DNA from: a virus | Direction: 5' to 3' (one strand) | IMG/VR virus record: IMGVR_UViG_3300009187_000034 | Coordinates: 1-48,320 of that record | DNA length: 48,320 nucleotides | Shown here: piece by piece, positions 8,766 to 20,100 of the stretch | Numbering within the stretch: the first letter of the stretch is position 1 | Layout: each line of letters starts with the position of its first letter | The notes under the pieces: generated by a model | What the model saw: only the letters and a program-made list of their open reading frames with translations | Database searches by the model: none | Told to the model about the DNA's origin: nothing | Position numbers and translations under genes: made by a program

Positions 8766-10295
8766 ATGAGCTTACACACCCTAGCTAAACACGTCCAACA
8801 AAAAGGACGTGGCAAAGACCAGATGCTTGTACATATGTCCCCTAGAGAGGTACAGGGGTTACAGGCGCTTGCTAAAGCCAGTGGCGGTAGCTTAACAATT
8901 AACCCAGAAACAGGGTTAGCAGAAGCAGGGTTTTTAGAACAGGTTCTTCCTATTGTGGCTATGGCTGCGGCAACTTATTTTACGGCTGGTGCTGCTGCCC
9001 CTGCTCTTAGCGCTGCTTTGGGTAGTACGATGGCTGGTGGTATTGCCGCGGGTACGCTAGCTGGTGCTGGTGTCGGTGCTATTGGCGCTGCTGCTCAAGA
9101 CAAAGACGTTGGTCAAGGTGCCCTTTATGGTGGTCTTGGCGGCGCTATTTCAGGTGGTATGGGCGCTTATGGCGACGCCAATGTGTTTTCTGGTGCTGGC
9201 GCTACTCCTAGCCCTGATGTAGTTAACAAAGTCGCATTAGATGCTTCTGTTACAGGACAAATCCCCGGTCAAAGTGGAGCTGCATTAACTCCTGTTGAAC
9301 AAGCGACTATGGATCCAAATGCGGGTTTAGCTGGTACAACACCTGGAATGCCTACTCCACCCCCTCCTCCTACACAAGCAGGGTTAGATGCTGCGGCACA
9401 AAGTGGACAAGCTAGAATTGATGCTCTTAATAAGTTAGATCCTTCAGCCAATGCGTTTGGTAGTACTCCTGGTCGTGGTGCTGAGCAGGCTTTGTATCAA
9501 GCTGAAAACTTAGCTAGACCAACGGAAGTAGGCAACATCTACCCAGACCTTAAAGCTCCACCAGGAGCAGAGCCAAGCTACTACAGCACAATGAGTACCC
9601 CCGGTAAACTATTAACTCAGACTTTGCCGGGCATGACTGCCGATATGGGCATGAACACACCCGAAGGACCTCCTGGACCTGAAGCCTATGTAAGTTCGGC
9701 TACGCTATCACCTAATTTTAAAGGCTATACCCCAGAGCCACCAGACCCACGATATAGAGCGCAGTACACACGTTACGCCGCTGATGGTGGTTTGATGGCT
9801 TTAGCAGGTGGTGGTATGCCAGAAGATATTAAAAAGAAAAAACAACGCGCTAGCTTAACTTCTGATAGAACTATGGCGGCTATGAATGCTGATCAAGCTG
9901 GGTTAGCAATGCTTAACAACGCCCGCTATGGCGCTAATATGACTGGCGCACCCCCAATGTCTTCTATGACTCTTGGTGATTTGCCTACTCCTGTTGGTGC
10001 GGCTGGTGGCGGTTTAGCTGATTTAGGCGGTTACTCAGATGGCGGTCGTTTATTGAAAGGTCCTGGCGATGGTATGTCGGATAATATCCCTGCTCAAATC
10101 GGTCGTAAGCAGCCAGCACGTTTGGCTGACGGCGAGTTTGTTGTACCTGCTGATGTTGTGTCTCATCTTGGTAATGGTTCCACTGATGCAGGCGCTAAAC
10201 GTTTATACAGCATGATGGATAAAGTGCGTCAAGCACGTACAGGCAAAAAGAAACAAGCGCCTGCAGTTAACACAAATAGATACTTACCGGTATAG
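8766..10295 (+). CDS. Internal virion / DNA-ejection protein with glycine-zipper segment
   Basis: 509 residues. After a short helical start there is a long Ala/Gly hydrophobic region at about residues 58-130 (small-residue zipper, e.g. AGGIAAGTLAGAGVGAIGAAA) that could insert in a membrane. The middle is Pro/Gly-rich (TPPPPPTQ). The C-terminus has a very conserved podophage signature: GPGDGMSDNIPAQI, then PARLADGEFVVPADVVSHLG, NGSTDAGAKRLYSMMDKVR and ARTGK. Proteins with this ending are encoded near ejection proteins in many uncultured phages and carry GGxVxLAxGG-type repeats (here ADGGLMALAGGG). Function is inferred; no catalytic residues seen. Confidence 0.65.
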   Translation: MSLHTLAKHVQQKGRGKDQMLVHMSPREVQGLQALAKASGGSLTINPETGLAEAGFLEQVLPIVAMAAATYFTAGAAAPALSAALGSTMAGGIAAGTLAGAGVGAIGAAAQDKDVGQGALYGGLGGAISGGMGAYGDANVFSGAGATPSPDVVNKVALDASVTGQIPGQSGAALTPVEQATMDPNAGLAGTTPGMPTPPPPPTQAGLDAAAQSGQARIDALNKLDPSANAFGSTPGRGAEQALYQAENLARPTEVGNIYPDLKAPPGAEPSYYSTMSTPGKLLTQTLPGMTADMGMNTPEGPPGPEAYVSSATLSPNFKGYTPEPPDPRYRAQYTRYAADGGLMALAGGGMPEDIKKKKQRASLTSDRTMAAMNADQAGLAMLNNARYGANMTGAPPMSSMTLGDLPTPVGAAGGGLADLGGYSDGGRLLKGPGDGMSDNIPAQIGRKQPARLADGEFVVPADVVSHLGNGSTDAGAKRLYSMMDKVRQARTGKKKQAPAVNTNRYLPV

Positions 10296-10304
10296 GAGAA
10301 CAAA

Positions 10305-11057
10305 ATGGCAGGTGGCGGCGGATTTAATAGTAGCGCAGTTCAACAAATTGGAGATCAGATAGGGCAACAGAATCAAGGTCAAGGGTTTCCAGTAAATCCG
10401 TACAACAGTGGCGGACCAAATTTTGGTGGCGGTTTTGGGTCAGGTTTTGAAAACTATAATGGTGGTAGCGGTGCTCCTGCTCCGGGTGGTCCTGCGCCTT
10501 ATCCTGGTCCTGCGCCTTACCCTGGTTCTAGCCCTTATCAGCAAAATAATCCGTATCAGCAGCCGCAACAGCAACAGATGCAGCCTCAACAGTTCCAACA
10601 AATGTCTAACATAAATGACATGTACACAAACATTTTGGGGCGTCAGGCAGATCAAGGCGGTTTAAAGTATTGGCAAGACCAAGTAGGTAAAGGCATGTCT
10701 TTAGCTGATGTGCAAAAAAACATTTTAGGTTCAGATGAATTTAAAAATAAACCACAACAAATGTTACAACAGCAGCAACAAATGCCGCAGCAAATGTCAC
10801 AGCAACCGCCTAGAGGTTATGGTATGGGTAGTGGGTTAATGGGTTTATTTGGTGGAAGACGTGATCAGTTTGAAAACAACCCTTTTGCAGGTGGTGGGTT
10901 AAGCGGTTTAAATCCTTATAGCGGGTCTAGCTATAGACCAGATATGTCAAACCAGTTATCCATGTTAAAAAATATAGCTCCTTTCTATACTCCTCCTGCA
11001 CCAGAAGCACCGGCTGCACCAGACACTAATAGATTTAGTGGTCCTAGTGGCGATTAA
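10305..11057 (+). CDS. Gln/Gly/Pro-rich virion protein with DUF4214-like domain
   Basis: 250 residues, low complexity: Gly/Asn-rich N-terminus, PYPG and QQ-rich stretches, Pro/Ala-rich end. The one folded module, about residues 100-148 (INDMYTNILGRQADQGGLKYW then GMSLADVQKNILGSDEF), matches the DUF4214 pattern ILGRxADxxGLxYW-SLxxVxxxIxxSxEF, a small helical unit found in surface and adhesion proteins. Preceded by an AGGAG ribosome-binding site. Lies in the internal virion protein block; probably a minor structural component. Confidence 0.62.
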   Translation: MAGGGGFNSSAVQQIGDQIGQQNQGQGFPVNPYNSGGPNFGGGFGSGFENYNGGSGAPAPGGPAPYPGPAPYPGSSPYQQNNPYQQPQQQQMQPQQFQQMSNINDMYTNILGRQADQGGLKYWQDQVGKGMSLADVQKNILGSDEFKNKPQQMLQQQQQMPQQMSQQPPRGYGMGSGLMGLFGGRRDQFENNPFAGGGLSGLNPYSGSSYRPDMSNQLSMLKNIAPFYTPPAPEAPAAPDTNRFSGPSGD

Positions 11058-11062
11058 GCATA

Positions 11063-11476
11063 ATGAATTTAACTATTAAAGTCGTCTTTACTGCACAGTT
11101 TCATCAAGCATGGCCTGATGTAGAAGGTTTTTTAGCAGACGCTCTTAAATGGGGTGAAGACGACTACACTGCAGAACAGGCTAAGGTTTACCTATCTTCT
11201 GGGCAGTGGATGTTAGTAGTAGCAGTAGACGAAGAAAACAAAATTCATGGTGCAGCGGCAATTAATTTTATGAATATGCCTAATGATAGGGTTGCGTTTG
11301 TGGTGGCAATTGGTGGCAAATTAATTAGTAACCAAAACACTTATGCACAATTTACGGCTTTACTTAAGGCACATGGCGCCACTAAAATACAAGGTGCCGC
11401 AAGAGAATCTATTGCACGGTTGTGGACTAGATACGGGTTTAAAGAACGCTACAGAATTGTAGAGGCAAAAATATGA
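11063..11476 (+). CDS. GNAT-like acetyltransferase-fold protein in virion gene block
   Basis: 137 residues. Secondary-structure pattern and motifs resemble a GNAT fold: an N-terminal helix, LSSGQWMLVVAVDEENKIHGAAAINFM (strand pair), VAFVVAIGGKLI, a helical segment with HGATKIQGAARESIARLWTRYGF, and the closing strand ERYRIVEAKI. The GFKERYRI ending is the typical GNAT close. A canonical acetyl-CoA loop (Q/RxxGxG/A) is not obvious, so activity is uncertain. Many podophages carry such a small protein next to ejection genes. Last 4 nt overlap the next gene (ATGA). Confidence 0.55.
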   Translation: MNLTIKVVFTAQFHQAWPDVEGFLADALKWGEDDYTAEQAKVYLSSGQWMLVVAVDEENKIHGAAAINFMNMPNDRVAFVVAIGGKLISNQNTYAQFTALLKAHGATKIQGAARESIARLWTRYGFKERYRIVEAKI

Positions 11477-12579
11477 GATATACGTTAGATTCAATGCTGC
11501 CCGAACGGGCTTTTTCTCCACGCTTAGGTCGTGGTTTTGGCGCTGGTGGTATGACGCTTGAAGGTGGTTCAGGTGGTGGCGGTGGTCCAACTAACACTAC
11601 TACGCAGACATCTAACATTCCAGAATACGCTCGTCCGTATGTGGAAAACATGCTTCAGTCTACACAGAAGCAGATCTACAATGATGACCAAACAGGCTTT
11701 CGCCCATATACCCCGTATAGTAAAAACCCTAATGACTACGTAGCGGGGTTCTCTCCACTACAACAGCAAGCGCAAGAAGCGACTGCTAGATTACAAACGC
11801 CCGGTCAATATGCGGCAGGTAGTCGTATGGCAAACATGTCTGGTATGGGCTCTTTAAATACGGCAGGGCAAGCTACAGGTGTAGCAAACCAAGCTATGGG
11901 TGCAGGAAGTCGTTACGCACAACAAGCCACAGACCCAGGTTCTGTACAAGCGTACATGTCTCCTTACATGCAAAACGTAGTTGACTATCAAAAAGGTCAG
12001 GCGCTACGTGATTACAATATTGGACAGCAAACTTTAAAAGGGCAAGCAGCTAGAGCCGGTGCTTTTGGTGGTAGCCGTCAAGCTATTCAAGAGTCAGAAG
12101 CCCAGCGTGCTTTAGGCAGTCAGCTACAAGGTATTGCCGCTACAGGTTCACAGAACGCATTCCAAAATGCTCAGCAAGCACAACAGTTTGGCGCTAACCT
12201 AGGTTTACAAGGTTACGGCACAGCACTACAAGGTTATGGCACAGCGTTGCAAGGTTATGGACAAGGCACACAAGCGGCTAACGCTTTAGGCCAGTTAGGT
12301 AGTCAGCAACTTGCTGCTAATAAAAGCATCATTGACCTTAAGTCTCAAGCAGGCGCACAACAACAAGCGCAAGAACAACAGAAAATTAATCAGTCTATTC
12401 AAGACTATGCTACAGCGCAGCAATATCCGTACATGCAGCTTGGTATTATGAACTCTATGATTAGGGGTTTACCACTACAGTCTTCAACAACTCAGATGTA
12501 TCAGGCACAACCAAGCACTGGTCAGCAGTTAATGGGTTATGGTCTTGGCGCCTTAGGCGCTTACAAAGCATTTGGTTAA
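11473..12579 (+). CDS. Internal virion protein, Gln/Ala/Gly-rich
   Basis: 368 residues. N-terminus LPERAFSPRLGRGF followed by a Gly/Thr linker, then a helical Gln/Ala/Gly-rich body with FSPLQQQAQEAT, YMSPYMQNVVDYQKGQALRD and GAFGGSRQAIQESEAQRAL; these segments are typical of podophage internal or ejection proteins. It contains a threefold heptapeptide repeat LQGYGTA (residues about 245-265). No enzyme motif. ATGA coupling to the upstream GNAT-like gene. Confidence 0.62.
   Translation: MRYTLDSMLPERAFSPRLGRGFGAGGMTLEGGSGGGGGPTNTTTQTSNIPEYARPYVENMLQSTQKQIYNDDQTGFRPYTPYSKNPNDYVAGFSPLQQQAQEATARLQTPGQYAAGSRMANMSGMGSLNTAGQATGVANQAMGAGSRYAQQATDPGSVQAYMSPYMQNVVDYQKGQALRDYNIGQQTLKGQAARAGAFGGSRQAIQESEAQRALGSQLQGIAATGSQNAFQNAQQAQQFGANLGLQGYGTALQGYGTALQGYGQGTQAANALGQLGSQQLAANKSIIDLKSQAGAQQQAQEQQKINQSIQDYATAQQYPYMQLGIMNSMIRGLPLQSSTTQMYQAQPSTGQQLMGYGLGALGAYKAFG
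12205..12267 (+). repeat. Three tandem 21-bp units coding LQGYGTA
   Basis: Three head-to-tail 21-bp units (12205-12225, 12226-12246, 12247-12267) inside the preceding gene, differing at a few third positions; the third ends GQG instead of GTA. Looks like a recent in-frame tandem duplication. Confidence 0.85.
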
Positions 12580-12588
12580 GGAATAAAT

Positions 12589-14169
12589 ATGACACCATCT
12601 ATGGGTATGGCTGCTCCAAAAGGTACGACAGCTCCTCAAGCAGGACTCGCTGCTATTGCACAACCGGCTACTGGCGCTAAAGGTATGTCGTCTGGAAATA
12701 TGGCGCAGGTTATGTCATTGGCTCGCAAGATGAGCGATGCCCAGTTAGCGGAAGTGCTTCAAGGTAAGAGTCTTGACGTTCCACAATACGTTGCTATGAC
12801 TGAAGCTATGGGTCGTAAACAGTTACGCACTGCTATGCAAGGCCAACAAGCGCAACAACAAGCTCAACAACCTAATCTCAAAAACAAACTTCTTGGTGAA
12901 TACCAACAAACGCAACAACCACAGATGCCTCCACAGGGTATGCCCCCACAACAGCCCGTAATGGCGGCTGAAGGCGGTTTGATGTATGCAGACGGCGGTT
13001 CTATTGATATGAACGAGTCAGCTAATGCTGGCGGTGGTCTTGCTGAATTGCCTGCTCCTAACATGATGCCTATGACTATGGCAGGTGGTGGTATTGTTGC
13101 GTTTGATGAAGGTGGTGAAGTACCTCGTTTTAATGAAGGCGGTAATTGGTTTACAGAGTTACGAGACAGTTTATATAGCCCTGAAGAAAGACGTCTTGAA
13201 GCAATGAAACGTGGTAGAGCTGCAGACGAACCAACAGATGCGCTTTCGCAAAACCAAATAAATTCAGTTCTTAGAGGTAAGACTCCCGGTCCTGCTGAAG
13301 CGCCAATGCCCCCTGCAAGCATGCAAAAAGAAATAGACGATTCTAAAATGCGTTTGTTTAAGCAAGAGATGGCGGATAAAGAAGCTGCAGCTAACGTTAA
13401 GCCTGTAAGTGTTGGGCCTACTCAAGCGCAAATAGATGCTTTAAATGCTAGACCTAGAGTTGGTGTCGGTGCGCCTAATGAAAAAGCTGGGCTTGGTGCT
13501 ACTGACGAGTTTAAGTCGTACATGGACACGGTTAAAAAGAACAAAGAAGAGTTTTTAGGTAAGCTAGAAGGCATGGGCGCTAAACAGCGTGAGGGTCTTG
13601 CGGCTCTTAAAAACCAAGGTTTGGGCGATTTTTTAATGAACATATCTCAAGGTTTATTAAGTAAACGCGGATTGGCTGCTGGTACAGCCGCTGGTTTACC
13701 CGGAGCAACTGCCGCCGCTGCCGCATCTCGTAAAGAACAACGTGCTGTTGAACAAGGCGCTAATGAGATGGACTTTAATCTTGCTAAGGCTAGAGAAGCT
13801 GCTTCTAGGGGCGATATGGAATCTGCGCTTATGTTTAAAAAGATGGCAGACGAATCTAAATATAGAGCAGACGATCTTTCAATAAAGCGTGCAGCATTGG
13901 GTCAAGAACCAGACATGCTACGCACTTTAAAAGGTATTGCAGGTAATCCACAGCTTGAAGCGTTATATGGCAAAACAGGTAAAACAAACCAGATGTCGTT
14001 AACTGATGCGGCTAAGCAATGGAATGACATGCCAAAAGAGAATAGAAAGTATTACAAAGAGCTACAAAGCATGGGTATTAATAGCGAACAAGATTACTAT
14101 AAGTTTGTAAATGGTCAGTTATTGTCTGCTACAATTCCCGGACAAGGCGCACAAACAAGACCATACTAG
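12589..14169 (+). CDS. Virion protein with GGG/DGG repeats, probably internal
   Basis: 526 residues. Met/Gln/Pro-rich N-terminus (MSLARKMSDAQLAEVLQGK is a recognisable helical motif), then at about residues 125-190 repeated glycine motifs such as AAEGGLMYADGGSI, MAGGGIVAFDEGGEV, PRFNEGGN, known from many uncultured podophage structural proteins. The C-terminal half is helical and charged with a small-residue patch (GLAAGTAAGLPGATAAAAA, about residues 360-380). Positioned between an internal virion protein and the giant ejection-type protein; role inferred from this. Confidence 0.6.
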   Translation: MTPSMGMAAPKGTTAPQAGLAAIAQPATGAKGMSSGNMAQVMSLARKMSDAQLAEVLQGKSLDVPQYVAMTEAMGRKQLRTAMQGQQAQQQAQQPNLKNKLLGEYQQTQQPQMPPQGMPPQQPVMAAEGGLMYADGGSIDMNESANAGGGLAELPAPNMMPMTMAGGGIVAFDEGGEVPRFNEGGNWFTELRDSLYSPEERRLEAMKRGRAADEPTDALSQNQINSVLRGKTPGPAEAPMPPASMQKEIDDSKMRLFKQEMADKEAAANVKPVSVGPTQAQIDALNARPRVGVGAPNEKAGLGATDEFKSYMDTVKKNKEEFLGKLEGMGAKQREGLAALKNQGLGDFLMNISQGLLSKRGLAAGTAAGLPGATAAAAASRKEQRAVEQGANEMDFNLAKAREAASRGDMESALMFKKMADESKYRADDLSIKRAALGQEPDMLRTLKGIAGNPQLEALYGKTGKTNQMSLTDAAKQWNDMPKENRKYYKELQSMGINSEQDYYKFVNGQLLSATIPGQGAQTRPY

Positions 14170-14199
14170 TTCCGCCAGCTAGTTAACTGAATAAAAAAT

Positions 14200-17100
14200 A
14201 TGCCATATTTGCGCTTACCTGATGGTTCCTACATGGACGTACCCGAAGGGGTATCACAGCGCGAAGCATTAGCGCACGCAAAAGAGAAGTACAAAGATTT
14301 ATTTCAACCTGTTGAAAAACCCGACACTGGGCTAACTGGCGCAGCTAAAGCAAGCTATCAAACGCTTAAAGGTGACGTTGCCGCTTTAGCTGGGCGTGCT
14401 GGTTTGATGGACGTAGGTGAAGCTGAGAAATATCAGAAAGAGCGTCAAGCCGAAGCTCAAAGAGTATTTAAACCAACTGAAGAAGGATGGACAGAAGCTC
14501 CATTCTTAAAAGCCCGTGAGCTTATTGGTGGTTCTTTGCCTTATATGGCAGCTCCTATTGCTGTTGGTGGTGCGGCTGCTTTAGGTGGGGCTCCAGTTGC
14601 AGCTGGTGCTGGTTTGGCTGGTTTAGCGTCTGGTTTACAGTTTACTGGTTCGAACTTATCCCGTCAGATGAATACGGGCAAAGCCCTTAAAGATACCGAC
14701 CTTATGGCTGCAGGCGCTGCGGCTATTCCACAGGCTGCGTTAGATGTAGTTGGCTTTAGATTCTTGCCCGGCGTACAAAAGATATTTAAATCTGCCGGTG
14801 TTGAGCTTTCAGAACAAGCGGCTAAAAAAGTTATTGAAGCTGGCACACTTAAGACTGCTGGGCAATACGTTGTAGGCGGTGCAAAAATTGGTGGTATTGA
14901 AGGCGCTACTGAAGCAGGTCAACAGTTCTTTGAGCGACTACAAGCTGGCTTAAACATTGGTGACGAGCAAGCCCGTAAAGAATACCTTGAAAGTTTTATT
15001 GGCGGCGCTGTTCTTGGCGGTATTGCTTCTCCGTTTGGTGTTGCCGGTAAACGTGGCGAAGCTAAAGATGTTATTGCTAAAGAGCAGGCAAAACGTGATT
15101 TAGAAGCGTCAAAACTAGCTGAAGAACAACAGCTTGCTGACATACAAGCTAAAAAAGATGCTGAACTTCAAGCCGTACAAGAGCGCAAAACTAAGATTGA
15201 GCAGATGGGTCTAGAGCTTTATCAAGCAAAGCCAGACCTTTTAAAGAAACTAGAAGAACTAAATACCCAAGCACAAAGAGTAACAGACTTAGACGAGCTA
15301 GCTACACTTAGTCAGCAAGCACAAGATGTGCAAGCACAACTTAACAATTTAGATCCAGAGTTAGTAGGCGCTAACCTCAAAAAGTTAAAGAAAGAAAACG
15401 ACGCTTTAAAAGGGCAAATTAACAAAGCTGAAAAAGACGGCAACGAAGACTTACGTACTGAGCTTAGCACTAAGTACAACGAAAACGCTGCGGCTATTGA
15501 AGAAAAGGCTTTGCGTTTAGAAGCGTTGAAGTACAAGCCAATTGTCCCGCCCGATGTACAAAAAATTCAAGAAAAGTTAAATGCCGCACAAAAGCAATTA
15601 CAGAAAGCCAAAGAGCAAGGCGACCTTGTGTCTGTTGGTAGGATTGTTGCCAAGATTAAAGAGTATCAATCTATTCCTGAGTATCAAGAGTATGCTGCGG
15701 AACAGAAGCGTATAGGAGAAGAAAGAAGCAAACGTGCTGCAACGTCAGCAGACATACTTGCCCAAGAAGAACAAGCCAACCAAGCTAATGAAGAAATTGA
15801 GGCCGGTAATGTAGTAACAATGCGCAAGCCGCCAAAGAAAAAGTATGTTGACTTACCTCGTTTACAACAATACTACAACAGCTCTGTTGAACAGTTAAAC
15901 GCCAAGCTAGCTGAGTCTAGTAAAGCTCCAGCATTAGAAATTCCAGAAGGTCAGTCTGCGCAAGAAACAATTGCAATGGTGCAGCAGAAGTTTCCAGAGG
16001 CGTTTATGTCGCCCGAGCAAAGAAAAAATGCAAATATTAATTTGCCGCCTGCAGACCCAGAAGTTCAAAAACTAATTAAGAAAGTACAAGATGCTAAAGA
16101 TATGTTGGAAGAACATCGTCCAGTTACGTACTCTAGAGAACAAGCAAAGCCTGATCTTGCACAACAACTTGTAGATAAATTTACAGCACCTGAGCAAAAG
16201 CTACCTACAGAACTTACGCCAGAACAAAAGAAAGCCGAGAGCGCACGACTAGCTAAGCTAGACGGACTCAAAAAAGATTACTACGATTCGTTTGATGCTT
16301 ACAAAAAGATCATTGACGAAAGCGAAGCAGCTAGCCAAGGTACAGGAAAAGGTAAGCGCTTATACGGATATAACGGGCGCCCACTACAGGCTAGCGAAAA
16401 AGCTATTGAGGCGTTTAATAAATACGTTGAGGCTAAGAATGCCTACTTGCAAGTTATGAGCGAAGGTACACCAACGCCTGCCAATGCTATTAAGGGTTTA
16501 GAAGCTGCACAAGACGTTGCCTTGCTAGACCTTACCGACACCATTGACAGCATGCGTAAGGGCGAGTTTTTTGGTGGACCTAACCCAGCAGCAGCCAGCA
16601 GTTTCTTAGGTACTTTGGCACAGAAAGCCCGTACAGAATTAGAGAAATACAAAGAAGCAACGCTTAGTCAAATAGATTACGTGCGTCAAGGCAGGGGCAT
16701 GGATGCCCTAACCGAAGATGCTAAGGCTGAAATTAATGGGCAACTTGAAAGTTTATTGGCTGGAAAAATTGAACGTGCTACAGGTAAACTAGCTCGTGTA
16801 TTAAAAGCTGGAGAGAAAGCGGCTCCAGAAGATACTGCCATACGTGCCGCGTTTGAAAAGGCTGGCTTTAAATTTGAGCCTATTGCTACTGGCGAAAAAG
16901 AAATCCTTACTGGCTTTAGCCGTGAAGAACTTGCCGATGTTAAAGACGCCGTTAACAAAATCAAAGATAAAGCGTTACAAAAAGAACGTAAATTTGGTAA
17001 GTTAACTCGTGAATCTACAGGCGATTTGTTTACTGAAGGTCGCATTAAAAATACCAAAAAAGCACGTAAGACTGACGTTGAACTTGACGATGCTGAACAA

Positions 17101-20100
17101 GCTGTTCGTGGTGTAAATGCAATTCTTGATACAGCTCTTTCTTCTAAAGACCGCACAACATTTGAAGAAGCCAAACGTTTACTAGAAGAAGGCGTTAAAA
17201 CTCGTGATACTACTGACTACTCAGCCAGCGGTGTTGCTAAAGTTATGCCGGGCTTGGTAGACGCTATTAATGAACAAGCATATAGGGCGTCTTTAGGTAG
17301 AGAAATAGAAGCTAAAGAAACTTCACAAGCTATTGCCCGTGTTAAAGATGCGTTTGCTTCTCCAGTACAAACTGGTCCTAAAGGTAAAACCACTACTCAG
17401 CTAGAGTTTTTCCCGGGCGAAACAGCTACTATCAGGGCAGATGAAAAGAATTTAAGCCGCCTTGGGCAGCTTCGTAACGCTCGTGGTGCCGATGCTATTT
17501 CGTCAGGGCGTAAGTATTTTGCTGAGAAAGCTACTGGTGCGTTTAGACCAGCGGCTATGCTTAAGTATTTTGAAAGCCCTGAATTAGCCCAACTGCTTGA
17601 CACTGCACAAGAGCTGCAAGCTGAAGGTAAAAAATACGCAAGCAAAGCAAAAGTGCTTAAGCGGCAGTCTACTAAAGATAAATACCGTGCAATGGCAGAT
17701 GAAGCCTTTGCTATGTACGACGAGACTATGGTAGAAGTTAACGAGTACGTTGACTTTATTGAAGATTACGCACGTAAAGCTATAGAAAAAGCAGACAAGC
17801 CAGCTGCTTTTATTGCTGCGTTTGAAACACAAAAACAAACGGTACAAAAAGAACTTAGCAACGCTAAAAAAGTAATAGCTGCGCAAGAAGCTAAAGAGGC
17901 TGCTGCCGTAGAAGAAAAACTTACTGTTGCAAGAGCCAAACTTAAAAAAGCTAAAACAAGCGAAGAGCGAAACTTTTTGCTCGATGAAATTTCTGCTTTA
18001 GAAAAAACTAAAAGACCTGACATAGTAGACGAATTAGCCGCAGCTGAAAGAAAAGTGCGGGGCGCTAAAACGCTTAAACAAAAAATTGAAGCCCGTGCTG
18101 AGGTGCTTAAAATTCAAAGTAACGCTTTAGATAACGTTATTAAAGACACCAAAGAGCGTATTGCTGAAGAACAAGCTAGCGCTGCACAACAAACTGGATT
18201 AGGCTTACCGGGTACTAGAACTCAATTTAAAACACTGCCTCGTATGGAGGCAGAACTACCAAACCGTTTTCCAACAATTCAATCTAAATTTGAATTTGCT
18301 CGTACGTACTACAAAGAAATGCTTGCTGCTCGCAGCATGACTATGAACACTAAGCAGCGCCAAGCGCTTGTTGAAAAACGTAAAAAGTATGAAGACGCTG
18401 TAGTTAGTTTAGATAAAGCGTTTAAGCAGAACAACGTAGACAGCCGGATTGCCACCGTGATGCGCAACATGGTTACGATGGAAGAAGGTACGCCTCAGTA
18501 CAGAAAAGCTGAGAATTTAATACTAAGTATTGAAGAGCGTATTCAACAAGCTATTGCTGGTCTTAAACCTAAAACAGAAACTATTGCCATAAAAGGCGTA
18601 GAAACTAAAGAAGCTGTTGAAAACGAGGCTAAAGTAAAAGAAGTAATTGGAGAGTACTCATACGAAAGCGTTAAACCATCAGGTCCTGAACAAACCGCTG
18701 CTGAGAAAGCTGTTGGTCGCATATCTGAAACAGAACTGGCTAAGTTACGTAAAGTAAAACAAACCCGCTTTGACTTTGTTACCAAGCGTTTGGCAGATCA
18801 AAAAGCTCCAGTTGCAGATCGTGCTGCTCTTGTTGACGAATTACAGCGCAAAGAAAAAGGACCTAACGGACAAGAAATAACTGTTGGTCTTGAAGCTGAA
18901 ATTAAAGCTATTGATGAAATTCTTAACGCACGCCGTATTGGTATGGTTGTCGGTCAAGCGCAAGAAGAAAAAGGCTCTAAGAAGTACAAGGCAACTGTTA
19001 CTGAAAAAGAAATGGAGAAAGCCGGTAAGTTTGATAAAGCCGGTGTGCACCCAGAGTCTTATAGTCTTGTAGCTAAAGCATACAAAGACCGCACTGCTGA
19101 CAAACAAAAACGAGAAGCAAATAAAACCCCAGCAGCTGTAACAAAACTGATTAAAGAAATTGCAGCGCTTCAAACTGAAATTCAATACGACAACTTACCT
19201 GCTCCTAAAATAGTTGAGAAGATGGCGTTAATTTCCGATAAAAGAGCTCAAGTTGAACGTGCTACTTTAGAGTTTACCGAAACGCTAGAAGCCAAAAAAA
19301 TGGGTATCAGCGTTGAAGAGTACCGTCGTATCTTTAACTTTATGAACGCTGGTGAGTTTGTTTTTGACGCTGATGTCAGTCTTACTAAAGACCAAGTAGA
19401 AAAAGAAAACGCTAGAAGACGCAAAGAATCTGATGTTGATTTTCGTGTAGGTAGCGGTAAGTCTGTTGGTTTGCAAATGCTTAGAGCGGACGCTAAAGCT
19501 GTTGTTGACAAGATTAAGTTACCTAAAGGGCTTGACATTACTGTTATACAAGAGCTTTCTCCAATGGTTAAAGAGTACATCCGTACTCGAGGCGTTGACC
19601 CTGAGAGCGTTAAAGGCTTTGTAACTAACAACGGCTCTGTAGTTATTGTTGCAGGCAAGCACGAAAATGCCAAAGACGTTGAAGCTACTGTTGCCCACGA
19701 AGTTATTGGTCACTTGGGCGTTGAGCAAACGCTTGGTCAAGCCGGTATGGAAAAGCTGGTACAGCATATCACCGCACAAAAGGGCGGTGTAATGGGTCTT
19801 GCTTCTAAGCTAGGTGTTTGGAAAGAAGCCTATGGCGCATATGCTGCGGCTCTTAACTCAGGCAAAACCAAAGAAGAAGCCCAAGCCGATGCCGTGCATG
19901 AAATGATTGCGCACGTTGAAGAAAAACGTCCGGGCAGAAGTGGCTTTGAAGACTTTAAGGTTTTTGTTAAGGCGTTGGTTGGTGTATTGCGTGCGGCTTT
20001 GCGTAAGTTCAACATTAACCTTGACATTGATACAAACGACATCTACAAGATTTTGCGTGATGCTCGTAAGAATTTTGACGCTGTGTCTCCCGGTCTTTAC

